DNA from: Legionella busanensis
GTDB lineage: Bacteria > Pseudomonadota > Gammaproteobacteria > Legionellales > Legionellaceae
Assembly: GCF_900461525.1 (NCBI RefSeq)
Contig: NZ_UGOD01000001.1
Coordinates: 3,020,001-3,084,000 of the forward strand
Length of the DNA: 64,000 nucleotides
Reading direction: 5' to 3'
Shown: positions 1 through 9,372 of the stretch, piece after piece
Numbering within the stretch: the stretch's first letter is position 1
How the letters are laid out: each line of letters begins with the position of its first letter
Made by a program: the position numbers and the translations under genes
The notes under the pieces: model-generated
Told to the model about the DNA's origin: nothing
The model's input: the letters and a program-made list of their open reading frames with translations, nothing else
Databases searched by the model: none

Positions 1-717
<717 letters not shown>

Positions 718-2214
718 ATGGATCAACAACCCAATGTCTCATTAGATAAATCAAATAAACCTTCAAAAATTTTGGCGTTAATAGCAATCTTAGTCGCATT
801 TGCATTGCCTTTTATTTTAGTAAAAACATTTCATAATAAACAAAAAACCTCTTCTAATGCTCAGGTTAACTTACCATTGCCTAATACCGAGCCTGTAGTA
901 GAAGAAACGATTCAGCCCACAATGCAATTACCTGAATTACCTATTGATACATCTGCCGATGTGACGCCTACAACTACCGATGCAGAAAAATCTACCTCAT
1001 CTACCCTAGCTAATAGAGATGCGGCTAAACCTCCACCGCTAGCAGCACCGCCTAAACAGAGGCCAACTGAAATAAAACAATCTACATGGCAAATTGTCAA
1101 AACACGTGATCGTGACTCATTAGCTAATGTATTTAGCCGTGTTGGCTTAAGTGCTAAAACATTGCATACTGTTATGCAAGATATTACGCAAAAACAAGCC
1201 TTAACAAAGCTAAAGCCAAATCAGGAATTACAATTTTTAATTAAAAATCAACTTTTAGAAAAAATGATTCTTCCCTTTACGGATACTCAATATTTAGTCA
1301 TTTATCGCGATAATAAACACTATAAAAGTGAAATTAAATTACGCAAAATGAATAGTTATAATCATTTTTTAACCGCAACCATCAAAGGTTCTTTATACAC
1401 TACAGCGAAGAAGCAAAATATTCCTTATAAATTAATTCAACAACTGACAGAGATTTTCACATGGGATGTTGATTTTGCTAAAGATGTTAAAACAGGTGAT
1501 CAATTTACTATTATGTACAAAGCCTTTTATGTTGAAAATAAACTAGTAGGCACGGGCGATATCATTGCTGTATCTTATAGGCATGGTAATAAAACTTTCC
1601 AAGCAATTCGTCATACTACGCGTTCAGGGCAAATAGACTACTACACCCCACAGGGTACTAGCCTAAAAAAAGCATTTACCCGTTATCCTTTGAAATTTAG
1701 CCATATTAGTTCCACGTTTAGCATGGCTCGTTATCATCCGGTTTTACATTATACCCGCGCTCATAAAGGAATTGATTTAGCCGCTCGAATTGGCACACCT
1801 ATTCAAGCAACTGGTGATGGTCGAATAGAAATTATTGGCCGTCAAAATGGTTATGGCAATATGATTAAAATTAATCATAACAAACAATTTAGTACCATTT
1901 ATGGGCATATGCTGAAATTTCAAAAAGGATTGAGTAAAGGAGATTTTGTTAAGCGTGGGCAAGTCATTGGTTATGTTGGTCAAACAGGTTTAGCTTCAGG
2001 GCCCCATTGCCATTACGAATTTCATATCAATAACCGCCCTAGGAATCCAGCAACCGTAGACTTACCTCGTGGTAACCCCATTTCTGGAAAAGAATTAGTA
2101 GCGTTTCGTGCAAAGGCAACTACAATGCTTGCTCAGTTAAAACTTTTTGAAGATGCGCGACTTGCTAGTGTTACAAAGAAAGGATTAACTAAACCTGAGT
2201 CTAGAAAGGTTTAA
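718..2214 (+). CDS. MepM-like M23 peptidoglycan DD-endopeptidase, membrane anchored
   Basis: The protein is predicted to cut peptidoglycan cross-links in the periplasm during wall growth. A single membrane segment lies near residues 17-36, followed by a Pro/Thr-rich linker (about 50-115), an OapA/LysM-like middle region (about 120-300) and an M23 domain. Zinc ligands are visible as H349xxxD353 (HKGIDLA) and the HxH pair at 430/432 in GPHCHYEFH, so the peptidase looks active. The 498-residue length suits the YebA/MepM group. Start at ATG 718 with AAAGG upstream. The next genes are on the other strand, so it is probably monocistronic. Confidence 0.88.
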   Translation: MDQQPNVSLDKSNKPSKILALIAILVAFALPFILVKTFHNKQKTSSNAQVNLPLPNTEPVVEETIQPTMQLPELPIDTSADVTPTTTDAEKSTSSTLANRDAAKPPPLAAPPKQRPTEIKQSTWQIVKTRDRDSLANVFSRVGLSAKTLHTVMQDITQKQALTKLKPNQELQFLIKNQLLEKMILPFTDTQYLVIYRDNKHYKSEIKLRKMNSYNHFLTATIKGSLYTTAKKQNIPYKLIQQLTEIFTWDVDFAKDVKTGDQFTIMYKAFYVENKLVGTGDIIAVSYRHGNKTFQAIRHTTRSGQIDYYTPQGTSLKKAFTRYPLKFSHISSTFSMARYHPVLHYTRAHKGIDLAARIGTPIQATGDGRIEIIGRQNGYGNMIKINHNKQFSTIYGHMLKFQKGLSKGDFVKRGQVIGYVGQTGLASGPHCHYEFHINNRPRNPATVDLPRGNPISGKELVAFRAKATTMLAQLKLFEDARLASVTKKGLTKPESRKV

Positions 2215-2313
2215 CATTTATTAATTATTTTAAGCATTTTTGATTATTTATTTTAATCCTTAATCGCTTATAAAAATAAATTTTAGAATTTTTAAAAAAA
2301 AGTAAAAAGATAA

Positions 2314-2847
2314 TTAAGTAAATAGCAATCGACAAACCACAATACTCGCTATAACGCCAGCTAAATCAGCAAGAAGACCGGCCGCAATGGCGTGCCTTGT
2401 TCGTCTGATACCGACAGCACCAAAATAAACAGCAATAACATAAAAAGTTGTTTCCGTACTGCCCATCATGGTTGCTGCCGCCTTGGCAATAAACGAATCA
2501 CCGCCATGTTGGTGAATTAGTTCAGCCATAATACCGGTGGCAGCGCTACCAGAAAAAGGTCTTATCATCGCTAAAGGTAGTAACTCTGTAGGCATGCCTA
2601 ATTTTTCTAACACAGGTGCAAGTAAAGTATTTAACAATGTAAAAAAGCCAGATGCCCTTAACATACCAATAGCAACAATCATGGCAATTAAGTAGGGCAT
2701 GATATTTACACTAGTTTCAAAACCTTGTTTAGCCCCCTTTACAAAAGCATCGAAAACATTAATCTTTTTAAACGAAGCATATAACGGTATACCTGCAACA
2801 AAGCTTAAAAAAAGGCAATTCGATAACTGATTAACAAGATTACTCAT
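2314..2847 (-). CDS. SpmB-like nucleoside-recognition (Gate) membrane protein
   Basis: A 177-residue polytopic membrane protein of the spore maturation protein B family. Visible hallmarks are the segment AMIRPFSGSAATGIMAEL and the later MMGSTETTFYVIAVYFG, both typical of SpmB. In non-sporulating proteobacteria the function is unknown; the Gate domain suggests transport or membrane remodelling. Its start overlaps the end of the upstream spmA-like gene by 8 bp, indicating translational coupling. The function is not known from the sequence; the family call is firm. Confidence 0.82.
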   Translation of the reverse strand: MSNLVNQLSNCLFLSFVAGIPLYASFKKINVFDAFVKGAKQGFETSVNIMPYLIAMIVAIGMLRASGFFTLLNTLLAPVLEKLGMPTELLPLAMIRPFSGSAATGIMAELIHQHGGDSFIAKAAATMMGSTETTFYVIAVYFGAVGIRRTRHAIAAGLLADLAGVIASIVVCRLLFT

Positions 2848-3448
2848 GCGCTTTTAATTCCTTTATTTGATAAATGGGAAGGCGTGCTAAGCGTTTGACA
2901 GCCACAATGGCCACAATAGTGGAGCAGGTTGTAGCAAGTAGGGAACTAATAATAACGCTACTAGGATGCAAACTACCATTAGCAGCAAGAAAAGCGATAG
3001 CTGTGGCAGGAATCAGTTGCACGCTAGAGGTGTTAATTGCTAGAAAAGTACACATGGCATTGGATGCTTCATCAACATGAGTATTTAAGCGCTGCAATTC
3101 TTTCATCGCCCTTAATCCAAAAGGCGTTGCTGCATTAGCAAGGCCTAACATATTAGCAGAAATATTTAATATCATAGCTCCCATTGCAGGATGTTCAGCA
3201 GGCACATCTGGAAATAAGGGACGCATAATAGGTTTAAGTAAACGAGCAAATTTATTAACTAAACCAGACTCAGCTGCTATTTCCATAATACCTAACCAAA
3301 ATGCCATAATTCCAGCTAAACCTAGAGCAATTTCAAAACCGAGTTTGGCTGAGTCAGTTACCGCTTGTACGACCTGATCAAGTCGGCCTTGAATAATTCC
3401 TACAACGACTGAAAGCAAAATCATACTTAGCCATATTATATTTAACAC
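2840..3448 (-). CDS. SpmA-like nucleoside-recognition (Gate) membrane protein
   Basis: A 202-residue membrane protein of the spore maturation protein A family. It has an N-terminal helix (residues 3-20), a Gate-type region around GLAGIMAFWLGIMEIAAESG, and the conserved NISANMLGLANAATPFGLRAM segment. It is the first gene of a two-gene operon with the SpmB-like protein, overlapping it by 8 bp. The two probably form one complex in the inner membrane. Some bacteria carry SpmA and SpmB as one fused protein; here they are separate. Confidence 0.82.
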   Translation of the reverse strand: MLNIIWLSMILLSVVVGIIQGRLDQVVQAVTDSAKLGFEIALGLAGIMAFWLGIMEIAAESGLVNKFARLLKPIMRPLFPDVPAEHPAMGAMILNISANMLGLANAATPFGLRAMKELQRLNTHVDEASNAMCTFLAINTSSVQLIPATAIAFLAANGSLHPSSVIISSLLATTCSTIVAIVAVKRLARLPIYQIKELKAHE

Positions 3449-3506
3449 CCTTGCCCTCCAGATTTATCCTAGGTAAGCTTGTTTACTTTAATTTTTTTCT
3501 AAAGAT

Positions 3507-4508
3507 ATGATGATTACCTATCTAGCGAAATTTAGATATCTAGTTTATTTGATTATTTTACTTATTTCTCTGCCTTTATCCGCAAATGATTTGGCAGAAG
3601 AGCAAGCTAACCTAACCATTAAACAACTATATCATACCCTTAATAGCAACATGAACTTGGATATGGTTAACCGCCTTAATAAAATTAGTGCTTCTTTTGT
3701 GGGTAAACCTTATATTTTAGGCTCCCTAGGAGAAGGTGCAACAGCCTCATTTGATCAATTTCCTCAATATCGTACGGATGGTTTTGATTGTGAAACGTAT
3801 GTAACTACCGTAATTGCCTTAGCATTTGCTAATCAGTTAAATGAATTTAAGAAGTGCCTAAAGAAAATTCGTTACTATCAAGGCCAAGTAGACTACTTAA
3901 CACGAAATCATTTTACAGGCGTTGATTGGAATTATAACAATCAGCAGCAAGGTTTTCTTAAAGATATAACCACTACTTTTAGGGATAAAAATAATCAATC
4001 TATAGCACAAGTTGCGACCGCTTTGATAGATAAACCGGCTTGGTATAAATTCAAGTCGTCAGAAACCATCCGTTTAAAACAAAACGACAATACAGAGCAA
4101 GCAAAAAGGCTTGAAAAATTAAAACAAATGGGTAGCCACCTTCCCCGTGTCAAAGAACACGTGCCCTATTTGCCCCTGACTGCTTTATTTAATGATAAAG
4201 GCGAGCCTAATTATAATTTATTTAAGCAAATTCCTAATGGAGCGATTATTGAAATTGTTCGACCTAATTGGGAACTAAATAAAAAGATCGGTACTAATCT
4301 TAATATTTCTCATCTAGGATTTGCATTTCGAAAAGAGAACCAACTTATCTTTAGGCAAGCCTCTTCTGAGTATGGCAAAGTCGTTGATGTTTCTTTAATT
4401 AATTATCTAAAGGAAGCGACAAAAAGCCCCACTATTAAAGGTATTAATGTACAAATCATTATACCCAGTAAACCCTTAAATAAGGACTGTAGTTTAGCTA
4501 ATAATTAA
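3507..4508 (+). CDS. DUF1460 secreted protein, predicted NlpC/P60-like amidase
   Basis: A 333-residue protein with an N-terminal hydrophobic segment (about residues 8-26) followed by a likely signal-peptidase site near SAND. The sequence DGFDCETYVTTVIALA places a candidate catalytic Cys at residue 95, and a later SHLGFAFR supplies a candidate His, matching the DUF1460 papain-like (NlpC/P60) layout. This family is described as acting on N-acetylmuramoyl-L-alanine or similar wall peptides. It is divergent from the spmAB-like pair, with 58 bp between starts. The substrate here is unproven. Confidence 0.72.
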   Translation: MMITYLAKFRYLVYLIILLISLPLSANDLAEEQANLTIKQLYHTLNSNMNLDMVNRLNKISASFVGKPYILGSLGEGATASFDQFPQYRTDGFDCETYVTTVIALAFANQLNEFKKCLKKIRYYQGQVDYLTRNHFTGVDWNYNNQQQGFLKDITTTFRDKNNQSIAQVATALIDKPAWYKFKSSETIRLKQNDNTEQAKRLEKLKQMGSHLPRVKEHVPYLPLTALFNDKGEPNYNLFKQIPNGAIIEIVRPNWELNKKIGTNLNISHLGFAFRKENQLIFRQASSEYGKVVDVSLINYLKEATKSPTIKGINVQIIIPSKPLNKDCSLANN

Positions 4509-4695
4509 ATAATTGATTATTAAGAATATATCTAAACTAGCTCTCTTTCGAGACTCGCTGCAAAGAGTCAAGTTGCAAGTTGCGCCAGTAAATTGGCCAT
4601 TGCAGTAAAGTTTCCAAAGAAGGCACTAAGCTTCTGATTGCGAAATTAGAAGTAATGCTTAATAATGGAAAAATTCACTTGTACAAGGAGTGGGA

Positions 4696-5400
4696 ATGTT
4701 AAGTAGGTTCTTTTCCCAACAGCTAACTGTATTGAGCCTTATAACGCTAGTATTTAGTGGTTGCTCCCGTTATGAACCACCCTATAATAATTTTCAACCA
4801 TACAACCGTGTTGGCAGAGATTTTGTCGTTGGTGCAACCGCCGGTACTGTAGTCGGTGCTGTAGTAGGCGGGACAGTAGGTACAACACTTGCTGGTACTG
4901 CCATTGGTGCAGCCACAGTAGTTGGGCATGGTCTTTATAAGAATAGTAAACAATATATGTTAAGGGAGCTACAACGAGCTGACGTCCAATATATTAAATA
5001 TGGCGATACGACGACATTAATTGTACCCACTGACAGATATTTTCGATTTAATTCAGCTAAACTCAATGAGCTTTGTTATCGGGGCTTAATGCTTATTGCT
5101 AGCGTCATTAAAATATCTTGCCCGATTGGCCCAGTTTATGTTGCTGGTTTTACTGATAATGTAGGTTCGCGTTATCATAAAAATACGCTTACTCAAGCAC
5201 GAGCAGAAGCCATGTTAACATTTTTATGGGCAAATAATATTCACGCTAGACGCCTCAACGCTGAAGGCTATGGTGATAAATATCCCGTATCGGATAATAG
5301 ATTAATTCATGGCAGCGCACAAAACCGGCGCTTAGAAATTCAATGTGCAAATACACCAATTATTTCTGCACCGCCAGCCTATGTTGGCATGACAAAATAA
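4696..5400 (+). CDS. OmpA-family lipoprotein with glycine-zipper segment
   Basis: The start is set at ATG 4696 because AAGGAG at 4685-4690 lies 5 bp before it; an in-frame GTG at 4690 is inside the Shine-Dalgarno sequence. The protein begins with a lipoprotein signal ending near SGC (Cys23). An Ala/Gly/Val-rich glycine-zipper segment follows at about 45-75, then an OmpA-like peptidoglycan-binding domain (VAGFTDNVGSRYHKNTLTQAR and a later NRRLEI). The role is probably an outer-membrane anchor to the wall. It resembles OmpA-like lipoproteins found in Legionella; a link to the secretion apparatus cannot be shown from sequence alone. Confidence 0.78.
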   Translation: MLSRFFSQQLTVLSLITLVFSGCSRYEPPYNNFQPYNRVGRDFVVGATAGTVVGAVVGGTVGTTLAGTAIGAATVVGHGLYKNSKQYMLRELQRADVQYIKYGDTTTLIVPTDRYFRFNSAKLNELCYRGLMLIASVIKISCPIGPVYVAGFTDNVGSRYHKNTLTQARAEAMLTFLWANNIHARRLNAEGYGDKYPVSDNRLIHGSAQNRRLEIQCANTPIISAPPAYVGMTK

Positions 5401-5689
5401 ATTTCCTTAAAAACTGCTAGTGAGGAAACAAGGTCAGTCGAAAAAAGGCCTGAAAAAGTGCATTGTATATGACATATATTAACATCCCCATCTACAGGGG
5501 ACAGGCTTTGAAGACTTTTTTCGGATGAAGTCGAACCTGAATGCCAGTTTCTAACGAAGTCTAATAAAATTTTAACAGTGTGACTGGCTTTTAAATAGCA
5601 ACACTGTTAAGGTAGAGCCATACTTAATAAACTGGATTAATAAAAAAAGGGATTTTAAGTTGTAGATATTGTTGTTAATTGAGAATTAA

Positions 5690-6877
5690 ATGAATTTAAA
5701 GTTTATTGGTGGCATCCTACTTATTGTTGGTACATCTATTGGTGGAGGAATGCTGGCGCTACCTGTTGCAACCGCAGCAGCAGGTTTTTGGTCTTCATCA
5801 ATTTTTCTATTGTTATGCTGGGCTATAATGACCCTCGGCGCTTTGTTTATTCTAGAAGCTAATCTATATTTACCGCCTGGTAAACATATGGTTTCTATGG
5901 CAGCTGCAACACTTGGTAACTCAGGTTTGTTAGTGGCTTGGTTAAGTTATCTTTTTTTACTCTACACTCTTCTATCTGCTTACATTTCAGGCGGTGCTGA
6001 TGTGATGGGTAGTTTATTTTCGCGGATTGGTATTTCTTTATCAGAATGGCAGAGTAGCCTTTTATTTACTCTTTTATTTGGTTCAATTGTTTACAGTGGT
6101 ATACATAAAGTCGATTTATTAAATCGCGCTCTAATGTTTGGTAAATTAGCTATTTACTTGATTTTAGTAATTCTAATTGCACCACATGTTCATATGGTGA
6201 ATTTAGCAGTAGGTAATTATCGTTATATTACGTCAAGCATTATGATTTTAATTACCTCATTTGGTTTTGCTATTATTGTGCCTAATCTGCGAGATTACTT
6301 TAATGATGATCTTATTACTTTGCGTAAGGTCATTTTAATTGGCTCATTAATACCTTTAATTTGTTATCTAGCTTGGAATGCCGTTATTATTGGCTCTTTA
6401 CCCACGCAAGGCGAAAAGGGACTGGCTGCTTTAATGCAAAGCGAGCACACTACCAGTGATTTAGCAAACGTGTTATCCACTACTGTACAAAGTACAACAA
6501 TCAATACCTTTTTTAATTTCTTCACTTCTATTTGTATGTTAACTGCTTTCTTAGGTGTTGCACTTTGTTTAATTAGCTTTCTTGCAGATGGCCTTAAAGT
6601 AGAACAAAAGGGTCGCAGCGGATTATTACTATTTATTTTAACCTTTCTACCTCCTCTCTTAATTGTAATCTATTATCCAGGCGCCTATATCCACGCGCTT
6701 AATTATGCTGGAATAATTTGTGTTGTTTTATTACTGCTTCTTCCAGCGTTAATGGTAGCTTACGGTAGAAAAAAGTTTGCTGGGCGATACCAAGTCGTAG
6801 GCGGTTTTTATACGCCTTGGTCCATTGTAATTATCTCTATAATTCTTTTACTTAACGCCATAATGCAATTGTTTTGA
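5690..6877 (+). CDS. Aromatic amino acid permease, TyrP-like (copy 1)
   Basis: A 395-residue inner-membrane permease of the HAAAP family (tyrosine/tryptophan:H+ symporters). It opens directly with the family signature GGILLIVGTSIGGGMLALPV, has about 11 hydrophobic helices, and contains ITSFGFAIIVPNLRDYF in the middle. It is followed 73 bp later by a close paralogue. Tyrosine uptake is inferred from the family; the actual substrate could be another aromatic amino acid. The 290 bp upstream hold a short hairpin (TCCCC/GGGGA near 5487-5503) but no recognised regulator site. Confidence 0.85.
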   Translation: MNLKFIGGILLIVGTSIGGGMLALPVATAAAGFWSSSIFLLLCWAIMTLGALFILEANLYLPPGKHMVSMAAATLGNSGLLVAWLSYLFLLYTLLSAYISGGADVMGSLFSRIGISLSEWQSSLLFTLLFGSIVYSGIHKVDLLNRALMFGKLAIYLILVILIAPHVHMVNLAVGNYRYITSSIMILITSFGFAIIVPNLRDYFNDDLITLRKVILIGSLIPLICYLAWNAVIIGSLPTQGEKGLAALMQSEHTTSDLANVLSTTVQSTTINTFFNFFTSICMLTAFLGVALCLISFLADGLKVEQKGRSGLLLFILTFLPPLLIVIYYPGAYIHALNYAGIICVVLLLLLPALMVAYGRKKFAGRYQVVGGFYTPWSIVIISIILLLNAIMQLF

Positions 6878-6950
6878 TTATAAATATTACTTAGGGAACA
6901 GAAATAAGTAGATTGACAATTTAACAAATAAAAGATAGGATATTGGTTTA

Positions 6951-8159
6951 ATGTTAAACAAAGAGATTGTTTTTGTGTCAAAATCGAAGTTCATTGGGGG
7001 AACTCTATTAATTGTTGGGACTTCCATTGGCGGAGGGATGCTCGCATTACCTGTTTCAACAGCGGGGGCAGGATTTACCAATTCAATCTTTTTTTTAATA
7101 TTTTGCTGGTTAATTATGACTATTGGCGCTCTATTAATTTTAGAAGTTAATTTACGCCTTCCAGCAGGTAGTAATATGGTGTCTATGGCTAAATCTACTC
7201 TTGGTTTACCAGGACAGATTATCGCTTGGCTTACTTACTTATTTTTACTTTATACTCTTCTATCAGCCTATATTTCTGGGGGCAGTGATGTTTTTGATGG
7301 TCTATTACAACGACTAAATTATAATTTGCCTGCTTGGATGACATCTTTATTATTCACCTTCTTTTTTAGCTTAGTTGTTTATGCCGGTATTAGCACGGTT
7401 GATTATGTTAATCGAGGTCTGATGTTTGGTAAATTAGGTATTTATGTTTTGCTAGTTATTATTATTAGTCCACATGTTAATCTTAATGCATTAAAAGGAG
7501 GTTCAGCCCAAGCTATCACCGGTAGTTTAATGATCTTAGTTACCTCATTTGGGTTTGCCTCTATTGTTCCAAGCTTACGAGATTATTTTAAAGATGATAT
7601 TACCAGTTTAAGGCGAGTAATCCTTATTGGCTCTTTAGTGCCCCTTATTTGTTATATCATTTGGGATGCTGTTATTATGGGTGTAGTCCAACGAGGCGGT
7701 GAAAATGGGCTTTTAGCACTTATGAATAGTAACCATGCTACCAGTGGCCTTACTGAAGCACTAAGTAATGTTATACACAGTCCTTGGATTACGGGGTTCT
7801 TTGGTTTTTTTACCTCTATTTGTATGATTACAGCTTTTTTAGGTGTATCTATAGGCTTATTTGACTTTTTAGCAGATGGATTAGCGTTAAAGAAAAAAGG
7901 TTTACAGGGGAAATGGGTACTGGCCCTTACTTTTCTTCCACCACTAGCAATTGTCTTGATCAATCCCGGTATTTACTTACATGCGCTAAGTTATGCGGGC
8001 GTGTGTTGTGTAGTACTTTTATTGCTTCTTCCTTCTATCATGACTTGGCGGGCTCGTAAATTAGATACAAACGAAAATTCGCATATAGTACCTGGTGGTA
8101 ACTTTACATTAATTTTAGTTATGGTTATTGCGATATTTCTGCTTACGATTGCTGTTTGA
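6951..8159 (+). CDS. Aromatic amino acid permease, TyrP-like (copy 2)
   Basis: A 402-residue tandem paralogue of the preceding permease. Both begin with the same block (GGTLLIVGTSIGGGMLALPV here), share LFLLYTLLSAYISGG, and share the ITAFLGV segment near the end. The start ATG at 6951 gives a short extra leader (about 8 residues) compared with copy 1. The clear divergence between copies implies an old duplication with possible substrate specialisation. It may be co-transcribed with copy 1 (73 bp gap, no terminator seen). Confidence 0.85.
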   Translation: MLNKEIVFVSKSKFIGGTLLIVGTSIGGGMLALPVSTAGAGFTNSIFFLIFCWLIMTIGALLILEVNLRLPAGSNMVSMAKSTLGLPGQIIAWLTYLFLLYTLLSAYISGGSDVFDGLLQRLNYNLPAWMTSLLFTFFFSLVVYAGISTVDYVNRGLMFGKLGIYVLLVIIISPHVNLNALKGGSAQAITGSLMILVTSFGFASIVPSLRDYFKDDITSLRRVILIGSLVPLICYIIWDAVIMGVVQRGGENGLLALMNSNHATSGLTEALSNVIHSPWITGFFGFFTSICMITAFLGVSIGLFDFLADGLALKKKGLQGKWVLALTFLPPLAIVLINPGIYLHALSYAGVCCVVLLLLLPSIMTWRARKLDTNENSHIVPGGNFTLILVMVIAIFLLTIAV

Positions 8160-8183
8160 ATCTAGAAAGTGACGTCAGTATTG

Positions 8184-8213
8184 TTGACAATAAATAGAGT
8201 TCAAGCATAGCAT
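8184..8213 (+). promoter_or_regulatory. Predicted sigma70 promoter of polyprenyl synthase gene
   Basis: A perfect TTGACA -35 element (8184-8189) is followed after 18 bp by TAGCAT (8208-8213), a 4/6 match to the -10 box, about 30 bp before the ATG at 8244. The -35 sits inside the small palindrome TTGTTGACAA. Confidence 0.45.
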
Positions 8214-8243
8214 GATCCCTTATTTAAGTTTAATAGGCCATTA

Positions 8244-9212
8244 ATGGGAATTGATGCAATACGTCTCTTAGTAGGAGATGATCTAAATGCTGTAAATGAT
8301 TTAATTTTAGAGAAAATTCAATCGCCGGTTAAACTTATGAATGATATTGCTGAGTATGTGATTCAAGGTGGAGGCAAAAGAATAAGATGTTTATTAGTTC
8401 TTCTTGTTAGTCGGGCCTGTAATTATCTTGGCAAAGAACATATTATATTGGCCGCTATGGTTGAGTTTTTTCATACTGCAACGCTTTTACATGATGATGT
8501 ACTAGATGTTTCTACACTAAGACGTGGTAGAAAAACAGCTAATACTTTATGGGGAAACAAAGCTAGTATTTTAGCAGGTGATTTTTTATTTATTAAACAC
8601 CTAGAACTTATGGTTGAATTAGGTGATATCCGTATAATCCAACTCTTAATTAGTATCGCTCCTCAAATAGGTAATGGTGAAATACAGCAATTTTCTAGCG
8701 TTTACCGTGCTGATATTAGCGTGGAGGAATATTTTGATTCAATCAGAGCTAAAACAGCACTTCTTTTTGCTGTTGCCTCCAAACTTGGAGCGCTTATTAG
8801 TAAAACGGATAATAAAACTCAACAGGGTTTGTATAACTATGGTTTACAGTTAGGAACAGCTTTTCAATTAATTGATGATGCCATGGATTATTGCTCTGAA
8901 GCAGAAATAATGGGAAAAAATATTGGCGATGATTTAGCAAGCGGAAAAGCGACACTACCTCTAATTTATGCATTACAACAAGGTAATCAATCTCAACAAA
9001 AGATTATAAAGCAAAGTATTGAACAAGGCTCGCTGGAATTATTACCACAAATCCTTGAAATATTAGATGAAACAGGCGCAATTAAGTACACTTTTAATTT
9101 AGCTGCTCTAAAGGTTGAGTCAGCTATTTCGTCATTAAACATGCTTCCTAATTCTAACTACAAAGAAGCTTTGCAAGAATTAGCCCAATATGTTCTTGAG
9201 CGCAAAAATTAA
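8244..9212 (+). CDS. ispB: Long-chain polyprenyl (octaprenyl-type) diphosphate synthase
   Basis: A 322-residue trans-prenyltransferase that extends farnesyl diphosphate with isopentenyl diphosphate to make the quinone side chain. The two Asp-rich Mg-binding motifs are intact: LLHDDVLD (D84, D85, D88) and QLIDDAMD (D211, D212, D215). GGGKRIR near 42-48 binds pyrophosphate. The start MGIDAIRLLV matches the usual IspB N-terminus. ispB is often next to rplU, which is not the case here, so this could be a second copy; chain length cannot be read reliably from the sequence. Confidence 0.85.
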   Translation: MGIDAIRLLVGDDLNAVNDLILEKIQSPVKLMNDIAEYVIQGGGKRIRCLLVLLVSRACNYLGKEHIILAAMVEFFHTATLLHDDVLDVSTLRRGRKTANTLWGNKASILAGDFLFIKHLELMVELGDIRIIQLLISIAPQIGNGEIQQFSSVYRADISVEEYFDSIRAKTALLFAVASKLGALISKTDNKTQQGLYNYGLQLGTAFQLIDDAMDYCSEAEIMGKNIGDDLASGKATLPLIYALQQGNQSQQKIIKQSIEQGSLELLPQILEILDETGAIKYTFNLAALKVESAISSLNMLPNSNYKEALQELAQYVLERKN

Positions 9213-9372
9213 TATCTCTTAATCATTTAGGTGATGAAATTAACTAGAAAATTTTTTCGATAAGATTATTAGATTTAGTTATTTAAGATGTATTTAAATT
9301 TTTAAAAATCCGAATATATCTTAATAAATCATATTAAAGCCTTTAGTTCACATCATGACATAAATAATTACT

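Noticed and set aside
7652-7963. 103-codon open frame opposite the second TyrP gene
   Set aside because: Antisense shadow of a clearly coding membrane protein; composition is that of a complement of hydrophobic codons.
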